Below, one piece after another: positions 48,940-58,755 of a stretch of 64,000 nt of DNA. The stretch is from Blastococcus tunisiensis (GTDB lineage Bacteria > Actinomycetota > Actinomycetes > Mycobacteriales > Geodermatophilaceae): contig NZ_FOND01000005.1 in assembly GCF_900112815.1 (NCBI RefSeq), positions 186,001 to 250,000 of the forward strand, in the 5' to 3' direction. The notes under the pieces are model-generated. The model was not told where the DNA came from. It ran no database searches and saw nothing but the letters and a program-made list of their open reading frames with translations. The stretch's first letter is position 1, and the number at the start of each line of letters is the position of its first letter. The position numbers and the translations under genes are program-made.

Positions 48940-49720
48940 GCGGCAGGTGGTCGGAGGCTCCCTCCGCGTCGAGCACCTGAGCCGTGGCGACGCCGACGCC
49001 CGGGGAGACCCAGGCCTGGTCGATGCGGCGGTGCGGCGAACGCGCCGGGTGGGTGTGTCCCTCGTCGCGGTGCCAGAAACGCCAGCCGGCCTGGTCCGTG
49101 CGGTCGGCGGCGAGCTCCCAGGCGTCGGTGAACCGCTCCCGCAGCGGGTGCAGCTCGGGGGCGTCCGGACGCGCGTTGAAGTCGCCGACCAGCACCCCGG
49201 CGGCCATGTCCGGGGTGTGCAGTGCCGCGAGCGCCGCCACCTGATCGGCCCGTTCCCGCGCCGACGTGGTGGTCAGGTGGGTGGCGGTGATCCACAGCGT
49301 CCCGCCGTCCAGCTCCAGCATGGTCCGCAGGGCGCTGCGCGGCTCACCGCCGCCGGGGAGCGGGTGCACGTCGCTGACCAGGATCGGCAACCGGGACAGC
49401 AGCGCGTTGCCGTACTGCCGCGGGGGCCGACCGCCGGTGCGCGGCTCGTCGATCGCCGGACCCCACGCCAGCTGCATGTCCAGCGCGCGGGAGAGCAGCA
49501 GCGCCTGGTCGACGTCCTCGCTGCGGTCGCCGAAGTACCGGTCGACCTCCTGCAGGCAGATGACGTCGGCGTCGACCGAGGCCAGCACCTTGGCCAGCCG
49601 CGGCAGGTCGTGCCGGGCGTCCGCGCCGACGCCGTGGTGGGTGTTGAAGGTGACCAGCCGCACCGGGATGGGCGGCTGGTCGGGACCAGGGGCGGGCCGC
49701 ACCCCGTGCGCACCAGTCAT
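48905..49720 (-). CDS. Endonuclease/exonuclease/phosphatase (EEP) family hydrolase
   Basis: 271 residues, DNase I-like fold. The metal and catalytic residues are all visible: RLVTFNTHHG, CLQEVDRYFG, YGNALLSRLP, LVGDFNARPD and EGASDHLPLM. Substrate could be DNA, sphingomyelin-type lipids or inositol phosphates; there is no signal peptide at ATG 49720. It lies 13 bases after the PhoD-like gene on the same strand, so two phosphoesterases are paired. Confidence 0.83.
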   Translation of the reverse strand: MTGAHGVRPAPGPDQPPIPVRLVTFNTHHGVGADARHDLPRLAKVLASVDADVICLQEVDRYFGDRSEDVDQALLLSRALDMQLAWGPAIDEPRTGGRPPRQYGNALLSRLPILVSDVHPLPGGGEPRSALRTMLELDGGTLWITATHLTTTSARERADQVAALAALHTPDMAAGVLVGDFNARPDAPELHPLRERFTDAWELAADRTDQAGWRFWHRDEGHTHPARSPHRRIDQAWVSPGVGVATAQVLDAEGASDHLPLMVDLRVPSGV

Positions 49721-49733
49721 GCGCGCAAGCCTG

Positions 49734-51407
49734 TCACCCGGCCGACAGCGGCTCGTCGAGCACCTGCCGCAGGTGCCGGTCGCCCTTCTCGGAGACCGAT
49801 AGCAGGAAGCGGGCCTGCCGGCCGTCGAGGACGAGCTCGCCGATCTGGTTTCCGAAGAACGGCCCGGCCTGCTTGTCCCAGGCCAGCCCGGTCGGTTCGG
49901 CACGGACCCAGCGGGCCAGCCGTTCGGTCCAGCGGCGCGCCCGCCCGCTCCACCCGATCCGGAAGCCGACCCGGATCGGGTGCGGCGCCTGGTTGTGCAG
50001 CGGGGACACGGTCAGCTGGTGCACCCGCGCCTGCAGCCCGCTCGGGCGCACGAGCTCGGCGGAGTAGGCGTGGTGGACGTCGCCGGAGAGGACCAGGGCC
50101 GTCGCGGGCGCCCGCCCGTGCGCGCCCTGCGCCACGGCGGTCAGCGCCGCACCGAGCCGTTCGAAGGAGTGGCCGAAGGCCGCCCAGTGCTCCAGGTCGG
50201 CGGCCTGGCGCACGGCCTCGGCGATCCGGCCGCGCCAGCGGCCGTGGTGCCGGACGTTGAGCGTCTCGTTCCACCGTTCCAGGTTGTGGATCGCGTGCGG
50301 CAGCAGCCAGGGCAGCGACGTGCCGATGATCAGGTGCTCCACGCCCTCGTCCACCGCGCGGCGCATCGCCGCCTCGACCCAGGCGAACTCGTCCTCGTCC
50401 AGCATCCGGCGGTGCTGCTCCTCGAGGACCCGGCCGGCCCGGCTGTCGACCATGATCAGTCGCACGTCGCCCCAGTGCCGCACGAAGCTCCACCGGATCG
50501 TCGCCGGCTCGGCGTCGGCCAGCTCGGCCATCTCGCGCAGCATGGGCTCGGCGTCCCGGGTGGGGTCGTCGGCGCTCATGCCCAGGATGGCCTGCCAGGT
50601 CTTGTTCTCCGCCAGCTCCTGCGGGCTGAGGTTGCCCAGGTGCTGGTAGACCCAGTAGCTGACCAGGCCGCCGGTGATCCGCCCGGACCACCACGGTTCC
50701 TGCGTCATCCTGGCGCGCCAGGCCGCCGAGGTGTTCCAGTCGTCGATCATCTCGTGGTCGTCGAAGATCATCGACGACGGGATCGTGGACAGCAGCCAGC
50801 GCACCTGGGGGTCCTGCCAGGACTCGTAGTACAGCCGGGTGTACTCCTCGAAGTCGGCGACCTGGTCGTCGGGGGACCGGTGCCCGGCGCGCTCGTCGCG
50901 CCGGCGGTGCAGCAGCGACCGCGTGTGCGTGGTGAGCTCGTCGGCGTAGACCTGGTCGCCCAGGAGCACCAGGGCGTCGGGCCACCGGTCCTCGGGCAGC
51001 GCGGTCACCTGCGCGGCGTAGAGGTCGAGCGCGTCCGGGGGGATGCCCGCGGAGGCCTCGACGGTCTCCGGGCTGGCGTACCGGCAGGAGCCGAAGGCCA
51101 GCCGGAACGCGCCCGGACCGCCGGGCGTCCGGATCCGGCTGGCCGGGAACGGCGAGTCCTCCGGTGGCCAGACGCGCACGCCGTCCAGCCGCACCTCGTA
51201 CGGCGTCGTGCTGCCGGGCTCCAGGCCCTCGACGACGACCAGCGCGTAGTGGTGGCCGCCGACGCAGAAGGTCCGTGCCGTCCGGCCGAGGACGTCGACC
51301 TCGCAGGGGCCGTCCGTCTCGACCCAGACGGTGGCCGAGACCGGGTCCACGTGGCGGAGCAGGGGGCCGAGCAGGAGGGCCGGGGCGGACCGGTCGGGGG
51401 CGGGCAT
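49734..51407 (-). CDS. PhoD-type alkaline phosphatase / metallophosphatase
   Basis: 557 residues of the PhoD family. Metal-site motifs: FGSCRYASPE, VLLGDQVYADE, MIFDDHEMIDDWN and LVLSGDVHHAYSAEL. An N-terminal fibronectin-like segment (about 10-85) precedes the catalytic domain. Classical PhoD is exported by Tat; here there is no signal peptide at either ATG 51407 or ATG 51425, suggesting a cytoplasmic enzyme with an unknown substrate. Confidence 0.83.
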   Translation of the reverse strand: MPAPDRSAPALLLGPLLRHVDPVSATVWVETDGPCEVDVLGRTARTFCVGGHHYALVVVEGLEPGSTTPYEVRLDGVRVWPPEDSPFPASRIRTPGGPGAFRLAFGSCRYASPETVEASAGIPPDALDLYAAQVTALPEDRWPDALVLLGDQVYADELTTHTRSLLHRRRDERAGHRSPDDQVADFEEYTRLYYESWQDPQVRWLLSTIPSSMIFDDHEMIDDWNTSAAWRARMTQEPWWSGRITGGLVSYWVYQHLGNLSPQELAENKTWQAILGMSADDPTRDAEPMLREMAELADAEPATIRWSFVRHWGDVRLIMVDSRAGRVLEEQHRRMLDEDEFAWVEAAMRRAVDEGVEHLIIGTSLPWLLPHAIHNLERWNETLNVRHHGRWRGRIAEAVRQAADLEHWAAFGHSFERLGAALTAVAQGAHGRAPATALVLSGDVHHAYSAELVRPSGLQARVHQLTVSPLHNQAPHPIRVGFRIGWSGRARRWTERLARWVRAEPTGLAWDKQAGPFFGNQIGELVLDGRQARFLLSVSEKGDRHLRQVLDEPLSAG

Positions 51408-51500
51408 GCACCCAGCCTGGCGCATGGAGCTGGACGCCGCCGTGGTCTCCGCCGTGGTGTCCGCTGGGAGGCAGCTCGACGGGCTGGGAGACTCGGGCGC

Positions 51501-52760
51501 ATGGAATTCGTCCTGATCGCCGTCGCGATCCTCGTCGTCGCCCTTCTCGCCGGGGTCGGTCTGCTGGTCAGCAAGGGCCGCCGGACCACGCGCCTCGACG
51601 ACGATGCCGTCGCCGGGACGAGGCTGACCAGGCCGCAGCCGCCGACGCCCCGGCCCGCGCCACCGACCACCCGCCCCACCACGCCACCGATCACCCGCCC
51701 CACCACCCCATCCACCACGCCATCCACCACCCCATCGGTCGACCAGCCGGACGCCGTGCAGCCGGAGTCGCCCGCCGAGGTGCAGCTCCCGCCGGCCGAG
51801 CCGGAGCCCGGGCTGGTCTTCGAGACGCCGCCACCGTCCGCCGGGCGGCTGGTGCGGCTGCGCTCGCGGCTGGCCCGCTCGCAGTCCTCCCTCGGCCGCG
51901 GGCTGCTCACCGTCCTCGCGCGCGAGAAGCTCACCGAGGACGACTGGGAGGAGCTCGAGGAGACGCTGCTCGCCGCGGACGTGGGCCTCGCCGCGACGAC
52001 GCAGATCGTGGAGCGGCTGCGGACCCAGACGATGGTCCTGGCGACGGCGTCGGGCCCGGAGCTGCGCGAGCTGCTCGTCCGCGAGCTGACCGCCGTCCTC
52101 GGCCCGGACATGGACCGGACGCTCGGGACCACGCGCTCGGAGGGCCGGCCCGGCGTCGTCCTGGTCGTGGGCGTCAACGGCGCCGGCAAGACCACGACGG
52201 TGGGGAAGATGGCCCGCGTGCTCGTCGGTGACGGCAAGAGCGTCGTCCTCGGTGCCGCGGACACGTTCCGGGCGGCCGCGGCCGACCAGCTGGAGACCTG
52301 GGGGGAGCGGGTCGGGGTGCTGACCGTGCGGGGCCGCGAGGGCGGCGATCCGGCGTCGGTGGCCTTCGAGGCGGTGCGGACCGGCGTCGAGGGCGAGGTG
52401 GACGCCGTCCTCGTCGACACCGCCGGGCGGCTGCACACCAAGTCGGGCCTGATGGACGAGCTGGGCAAGGTCAAGCGGGTGGTGGAGAAGGTGTCCCCGG
52501 TGACCGAGGTGCTGCTCGTGCTCGACGCCACGACCGGCCAGAACGGCGTCGTCCAGGCGCGCGTGTTCACCGAGGCCGTCACGGTCACCGGCATCGTGCT
52601 CACCAAGCTCGACGGGACGGCGAAGGGCGGCATCGTCGTCTCCGTCCAGCGCGAGCTGGGTATCCCCGTGAAGCTGATCGGCCTCGGGGAGGGGCCCGAC
52701 GACCTCGCGCCGTTCGAGCCGCGCGCCTTCGCCGAGGGGCTGGTGGGCGCGGAGGGCTGA
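51501..52760 (+). CDS. ftsY: Signal recognition particle receptor FtsY
   Basis: 419 residues. An N-terminal hydrophobic segment (EFVLIAVAILVVALLAG) and a Thr/Pro-rich linker (about 45-80, repeated TTPS units coded by degenerate CCACCACGCCAT-type repeats at 51663-51737) precede the N domain and the G domain with GVNGAGKTTTVGKMAR, DTFRAAAADQLE, DTAGRLHTK and TKLDGTAKGG. It receives the Ffh-ribosome complex at the membrane; ffh is 6 kb downstream. Confidence 0.96.
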   Translation: MEFVLIAVAILVVALLAGVGLLVSKGRRTTRLDDDAVAGTRLTRPQPPTPRPAPPTTRPTTPPITRPTTPSTTPSTTPSVDQPDAVQPESPAEVQLPPAEPEPGLVFETPPPSAGRLVRLRSRLARSQSSLGRGLLTVLAREKLTEDDWEELEETLLAADVGLAATTQIVERLRTQTMVLATASGPELRELLVRELTAVLGPDMDRTLGTTRSEGRPGVVLVVGVNGAGKTTTVGKMARVLVGDGKSVVLGAADTFRAAAADQLETWGERVGVLTVRGREGGDPASVAFEAVRTGVEGEVDAVLVDTAGRLHTKSGLMDELGKVKRVVEKVSPVTEVLLVLDATTGQNGVVQARVFTEAVTVTGIVLTKLDGTAKGGIVVSVQRELGIPVKLIGLGEGPDDLAPFEPRAFAEGLVGAEG

Positions 52761-52796
52761 GCCCGGTCGGCCGGGCCCCGGACCGCCGGTCGGGGG

Positions 52797-53918
52797 TCAG
52801 GACTCCGCGGGGGTGGCCCAGCGCTCCTCGATGCGCCCGAACCGCCACACCGCCAGGGCCAGCGCCCAGGCCAGCACGAACAGGCCGACGATCGCGAAGC
52901 CGACGTAGCCGAGGTCGAGCGAGGCGACCCACGCCAGCGGGCCGGACTCGATGCCGAGGCGCTCGACCACCAGGCCGGCGAGGACGAGCAGGCCGATGAC
53001 CAGGGCCACGGTGACCGACAGCAGCGTGACGGCGAGGTTGTAGAAGACCTTGCGGATCGGCTTCAGGAACGCCCAGCCGTAGGCGCGGGTCATCAGGATG
53101 CCGTCCGCGGTGTCGAACAGGCTCATCCCGGCCGCGAAGAGCACCGGCAGCACGAGGATCGCGTACCAGGGGAGGACGAAGGCGGCCGAACCTGCGGCGA
53201 GGACGAGCAGCGCCACCTGGGTCGCCGTGTCGAAGCCCAGGCCCATGAGCAGGCCGACGGGGTAGAGGTGCCACGGCTTGTCGACGCGCCGCACCACCCG
53301 GCCGAGCAGCCGGGTCAGGAAGCCGCGGTTGTGCAGGTGCCGTTCGAGCTCGGCCTCGTCGAGGCCGCCGGTGCGCATCCGGCGGAAGACCTTGGCGATG
53401 CCCACGGCCGCCCCGAGGTTCATCAGCCCGATGATCAGCAGGAAGCTGCCGGCCACGAGGGTGCCGATCAGGCCGAGGGTCTGGCCCACCTCGTTGTCCT
53501 CGTTCTGCACGACGCCGGCCACGCCGCGGACGCCGGCCACCAGCAGCAGGCTGGCGGCGAAGACGACCGACGAGTGGCCGAGGGAGAACCAGAACCCGGT
53601 GCTCACCGACGAGCGGCCCTCACCCACGAGCTTGCGGGTCGTGTTGTCGATCGAGGCGATGTGGTCGGCGTCGAACGCGTGCCGCACCCCCAGCATGTAC
53701 GCCGTCAAGCCCACGCCTACCCCGAGGACCCCGGTGCTGCCCAGCTGGTAGTCCTGCGGCGCAACGGCGAAGACCAGCACGCCCCAGCCGAGCACGTGCA
53801 GCAGCAGCACGAACGCCGACATCCCGGCGATCGACCGGCGCTCCTGGGGGGTGAAGCGGGGGGACGGGGCGGCGTCCCGCGCAGGTGCGGGCTGCTCCAC
53901 CGCGGCACGAGAAGTCAC
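52797..53918 (-). CDS. NiCoT-family nickel/cobalt permease
   Basis: 373 residues, about eight membrane helices. The family signature HAFDADHIASIDNTTRKL (HX4DH) in helix II, the FSLGHSSVVF motif and LGFDTATQVALL are intact, marking a high-affinity Ni2+/Co2+ importer of the HoxN/NixA type. GTG 53918 follows a -10 box by seven bases (leaderless); GTG 53927 would overlap the -10 box. The palindrome just upstream resembles a nickel-responsive Nur site. Confidence 0.92.
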   Translation of the reverse strand: MTSRAAVEQPAPARDAAPSPRFTPQERRSIAGMSAFVLLLHVLGWGVLVFAVAPQDYQLGSTGVLGVGVGLTAYMLGVRHAFDADHIASIDNTTRKLVGEGRSSVSTGFWFSLGHSSVVFAASLLLVAGVRGVAGVVQNEDNEVGQTLGLIGTLVAGSFLLIIGLMNLGAAVGIAKVFRRMRTGGLDEAELERHLHNRGFLTRLLGRVVRRVDKPWHLYPVGLLMGLGFDTATQVALLVLAAGSAAFVLPWYAILVLPVLFAAGMSLFDTADGILMTRAYGWAFLKPIRKVFYNLAVTLLSVTVALVIGLLVLAGLVVERLGIESGPLAWVASLDLGYVGFAIVGLFVLAWALALAVWRFGRIEERWATPAES

Positions 53919-53925
53919 GGCGGAC

Positions 53926-53931
53926 ACCCTA
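53926..53931 (-). promoter_or_regulatory. -10 box of the nickel permease gene
   Basis: TAGGGT on the minus strand (53931 to 53926) is seven bases before GTG 53918, the expected leaderless spacing. Confidence 0.55.
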
Positions 53932-53948
53932 CTGCGAACAGTTCGCAA
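53932..53948. promoter_or_regulatory. Palindromic operator, Nur-box-like
   Basis: The minus strand reads TTGCGA-ACTGT-TCGCAG, a 6-5-6 layout like the Nur consensus tTGCaa-N5-ttGCAA. The core TGCGAA-CAG-TTCGCA (53933-53947) is a perfect inverted repeat. It abuts the -10 box, so a bound repressor would block RNA polymerase. Confidence 0.6.
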
Positions 53949-54042
53949 CAAGCGCGCCGGCCGCCGGCCGCCGTGGCCCCGGTCATCGAACGGGGCAGCC
54001 GCAACACGGACGCAACGCCGCGGCCGGACACGCGGAGCGGAG

Positions 54043-54081
54043 TTCACCGCCCGGAAACGTGACGACGAGCGCTGCGGAAAC
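54043..54081 (+). promoter_or_regulatory. Candidate GlnR site upstream of amtB
   Basis: TTCAC-n6-GAAAC (54043-54058) fits the GlnR a/b half-site pattern gTnAC-n6-GaAAC, and a second GAAAC (54077-54081) follows 23 bp later, one more than the usual 22. The second a-site is not recognisable, so this is tentative. amtB is a standard GlnR target. Confidence 0.35.
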
Positions 54082-54174
54082 ACGACGACGGCACGGTGAA
54101 CGCCACGTCGCCGCTCGTCCGAGCGTCGGAGTCCCGCACCGGCCGCAGGCCGACGACCCACTCAGGAGGTTGCC

Positions 54175-55841
<1,667 letters not shown>

Positions 55842-55846
55842 GTAAA

Positions 55847-55901
55847 GGACCCTCCTGCCCCCGCCACCCGCAGCCTCGTGGCGGGACCCTGCAGGAGGGC
55901 C
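55847..55901 (+). repeat. Palindromic intergenic element, copy E
   Basis: GGACCCTCCTGC (55847-55858) pairs with GCAGGAGGGCC (55891-55901) except for the extra A; an inner CCGCCAC/GTGGCGG stem lies between. It starts five bases after the glnB stop. Confidence 0.8.
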
Positions 55902-55982
55902 GGGTCGGCCGGGGTGGTGGGATCGTCCACCGCCCCGGCCGACGCTTCTTCCCCTGACAGTGCTGTGTGCGAGGAGGACGCC

Positions 55983-58373
55983 GTGCTCGACCTCGAGGCG
56001 CTGCCCGGCCTGGCCCGCGCCGACCGCGCGCGGGCCGTCGACACCTGGCTGGGCGGACTGCTGGCCGACGCGGTGGCGGGCACGCCGCCTCCGAAGCAGC
56101 GTCGCGGCGGGCCCCCACCGCGGACCGGGACCGAGGGCGTGGCGCTGGTGGCGGTCGGCAGCCTGGGCCGGCGGGAGCTGCCGCCGCAGGGCGACCTGGA
56201 CCTGGTGCTGGTGCACGAGGGCCGGCCGGAGATCGCCGCGATCGCCGACGCCCTCTGGTACCCCGTCTGGGACACCGGCCTGCGCCTGGACCACTCGGTG
56301 CGGTCGGTGCCCGACGCCGTCTCGGTGGGCTCGACCGACGTCAAGGCCGGGCTGGGTCTGCTCGACGCCCGGCTCGTCGCCGGCGACGCGGACCTCGCCG
56401 CGCGGCTGCGGACGGCGACCCTGGCCAGCTGGCGGCAGGCGGCGTCCCGGCTGCTGCCGCAGCTGCGTGACCTCCGCCGCGACCGCGCCCGCCTGGTGGG
56501 GGAGCTGGCCTTCCTGCTCGAGCCCGACCTCAAGGAGGCCTACGGCGGCCTCCGCGAGGGGCAGGTGCTCCGCGCCGTCGCCGCCGCCCAGCTCGGCGAC
56601 GAGCCCGGAGCCGAGCTCGAGCAGGCCTACGCGTTCCTCCTCGACGTCCGCGACGAGCTGCGCCGGCGCACCGGGCGGCCGCACGACGTGCTCGTCCGGC
56701 AGGAGCAGCGCCCCGTCGCGGTCGCCCTCGGGCTGGCCGACGAGGACGCCCTGCTGCGCGAGGTGAGCCTGGCCGGGCGTCGGCTGGCGTTCGTGGCCGA
56801 CGAGACCTGGCGGCGGGTCGAGGCCGCGCTGGTCCGCCGTCCCCGCGCCCGGTACCGGCGGGTGCGCCGGGAGCCGCTCGCCGAGGGCGTCGTCCGGCAG
56901 GGGGACGAGGTGGTGCTGGCACAGGGGGCCAAGCCGGCGCTCGACCCCGGCCTCCTGCTCCGCGCGGCCGCAGCGGCGGCCCGCGCCGACCTGCGGCTCT
57001 CGCCGTACACGCTCAAGGTGCTCGCCGTGCACAGCCCGCCGGTGCCCGAGCCCTGGCCCGCCGAGATCCGGTGGTCGTTCCTGCGTCTCCTGGCCAGCGG
57101 GCGGGCCGCCGTCGCCGTCCTGGAGCAGCTGGACCAGGAGGGCCTCCTCGCCCGGCTGATCCCCGAGTGGAACCGGATCCGCTCGCTCCCGCAGCGCCAC
57201 CCGTGGCACCGCTTCACCGTGGACCGCCACCTGGTGGAGGCGGCCGCGGCCGCCGCCGAGCTGACCCGCGACGTCGATCGCCCCGACCTGCTGCTGGTGG
57301 CGGCCCTGCTGCACGACATCGGCAAGGGCTGGCCGGGGGACCACAGCGAGGTGGGCGAGCCGATCGCGGCGGAGATCGGCGCCCGCATGGGGTTCGCCGG
57401 ACCCGACGTCGCCGTGCTGGCCACCCTGGTGCGACACCACCTGCTCCTGCCGGCGACGGCCACGCGGCGGGACATCGACGACCCCGCGACCATCGACCGG
57501 GTGGCGGCGACCATCGGGCACGACCCCGCGGTGCTGCAGCTGCTGCACGCCCTCGCCCAGGCGGACGGCGCCGCGACCAGCGCCTCGGCCTGGTCGCCGT
57601 GGAAGGCGCACCTGGTGGCCGCCCTCGTCGCCCGGGTGCAGGCGAAGCTGGGCGGCCCCGCGTCGCCCGACCCGGAACCGGTGCTGCACCCGAGCGAGGC
57701 CCAGGTGATCGCCCGACCACTCGGCATCGCCGGCGCCGAGGGGGCGGTCACGGTCGGCATCGAGGACGTGGCCGACGGCCAGCAGGTGACCATCGGGGCG
57801 CCCGACCGGCCGGGTCTGCTCAGCACCTGTGCCGGCGTGCTCGCGCTCAACCAGCTCGACGTCCGGGCCGCCAAGCTGTCGGTCACGGACGGCTACGGCA
57901 CCAGCGTCTTCGCCGTGCGCCCGCGCTTCGGGCGCGCCCCGGTGCCGGAGATCCTCGCCGATGCCGTCCGGGCCGCGCTCGAGGGGACGCTGCCGCTCGC
58001 CGACCGGCTGCGCCAGCGCGAGGCCGACTACCGGCAGGACGGCGGCCGGACGGCGCCACCCCGCATCTCCTGGCACAACGGCGAGGTGAGCGGTGCGGCG
58101 ACCGGGATCGTCGAGGTCCGTGCCACCGACCGGGCCGGGCTGCTCTACCGGCTCTCCGCGGCGATCGCCGGGGAGGGGCTGGACGTGACCTCGGCCCGCA
58201 TCGAGACCCTCGGCGCCGACGCGGTCGACTGCTTCTACGTGTGCAACCCCTCGGGGTCGCCGGTCGAGCCGGAGCAGCGCCGGCGGGTCGACGCCGCGCT
58301 CGTGTCGGCGACCGTCGGGTCGGAGGGTGCCGACGGGCTCCGCCCGGCCGACACGCCGGGCCGGTTCCGCTGA
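55983..58373 (+). CDS. glnD: PII uridylyl/adenylyltransferase GlnD
   Basis: 796 residues. Nucleotidyltransferase motif VGSLGRRELPPQGDLDLVLV near 58-75, HD hydrolase motif ALLHDIGKGWPGD near 442, and two C-terminal ACT domains (APDRPGLLSTCAGVL near 605, ATDRAGLLYRLSAAI near 711) that bind glutamine. All parts of the bifunctional sensor are present. GAGGAGG at 55971-55977 sets GTG 55983. Actinobacterial GlnD adenylylates PII. Confidence 0.95.
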   Translation: MLDLEALPGLARADRARAVDTWLGGLLADAVAGTPPPKQRRGGPPPRTGTEGVALVAVGSLGRRELPPQGDLDLVLVHEGRPEIAAIADALWYPVWDTGLRLDHSVRSVPDAVSVGSTDVKAGLGLLDARLVAGDADLAARLRTATLASWRQAASRLLPQLRDLRRDRARLVGELAFLLEPDLKEAYGGLREGQVLRAVAAAQLGDEPGAELEQAYAFLLDVRDELRRRTGRPHDVLVRQEQRPVAVALGLADEDALLREVSLAGRRLAFVADETWRRVEAALVRRPRARYRRVRREPLAEGVVRQGDEVVLAQGAKPALDPGLLLRAAAAAARADLRLSPYTLKVLAVHSPPVPEPWPAEIRWSFLRLLASGRAAVAVLEQLDQEGLLARLIPEWNRIRSLPQRHPWHRFTVDRHLVEAAAAAAELTRDVDRPDLLLVAALLHDIGKGWPGDHSEVGEPIAAEIGARMGFAGPDVAVLATLVRHHLLLPATATRRDIDDPATIDRVAATIGHDPAVLQLLHALAQADGAATSASAWSPWKAHLVAALVARVQAKLGGPASPDPEPVLHPSEAQVIARPLGIAGAEGAVTVGIEDVADGQQVTIGAPDRPGLLSTCAGVLALNQLDVRAAKLSVTDGYGTSVFAVRPRFGRAPVPEILADAVRAALEGTLPLADRLRQREADYRQDGGRTAPPRISWHNGEVSGAATGIVEVRATDRAGLLYRLSAAIAGEGLDVTSARIETLGADAVDCFYVCNPSGSPVEPEQRRRVDAALVSATVGSEGADGLRPADTPGRFR

Positions 58374-58443
58374 GCTGTCAGCAGGGCGTGCGACGGTCGC
58401 GGCGACGGGGACGGACCGGTCCCCCTGTCGAGAGGAGCCTGTC

Positions 58444-58635
58444 GTGGACAGCCGGCTGTGGCCCTGCACCGCGTGCGGGGAGATCACCGAGTTCGTGCAG
58501 CCGCCGTGCGCCGACGGTCACACCGAGGCCGGCGGCGAGTGCCCGGAGTGGGCCTGCGTCGACTGCGGCTCGGCCGTGGTGATGGGTGAGTCGTCCCCGG
58601 CGGGCGACGTCGTGCGCACCCGCGTGGCGGCATAG
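58444..58635 (+). CDS. Small zinc-ribbon-like protein, function unknown
   Basis: 63 residues: VDSRLWPCTACGEITEF, later GGECPEWACVDCGSAVV. Two CxxC pairs (CTAC and CVDC) plus two further cysteines suggest a zinc ribbon. GAGAGGAG at 58431-58438 supports GTG 58444. No family recognised. It lies between glnD and ffh, where mycobacteria have an unrelated hypothetical gene as far as I remember. Confidence 0.75.
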   Translation: MDSRLWPCTACGEITEFVQPPCADGHTEAGGECPEWACVDCGSAVVMGESSPAGDVVRTRVAA

Positions 58636-58640
58636 GAAAA

Positions 58641-58694
58641 GGACCCCGTCCTCCCCACTCCTCGCAGGCTCGCGATGGGCCCCGGGACGGGGCC
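58641..58694 (+). repeat. Palindromic intergenic element, copy F
   Basis: GGACCCCGTCC (58641-58651) pairs with GGACGGGGCC (58685-58694) except for the extra A. It starts six bases after the zinc-ribbon gene stop and ends two bases before the ffh -10 box. Confidence 0.8.
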
Positions 58695-58695
58695 T

Positions 58696-58701
58696 TACCC
58701 T
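58696..58701 (+). promoter_or_regulatory. -10 box of ffh
   Basis: TACCCT matches TAnnnT; a start near 58708 gives a leader of about 48 bases before GTG 58756. The palindromic element occupies the place of the -35 region. Confidence 0.4.
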
Positions 58702-58755
58702 GGGAGGCAATCGATGCGGGTGCCCCGCGCCCGTGACTTCTGCTGAGGACGTGCT

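Noticed and set aside
53932-53948. LexA (SOS) box reading of the palindrome near the nickel permease
   Set aside because: It contains GAAC and GTTC half-sites, but the spacing is far shorter than in LexA sites (CGAAC-N4-GTTCG), and a nickel gene fits a Nur-type site better.
58374-58755. 4.5S (SRP) RNA gene next to ffh
   Set aside because: No GGAA-tetraloop hairpin of SRP RNA type is visible; the spacer is a zinc-ribbon gene plus a palindromic element.
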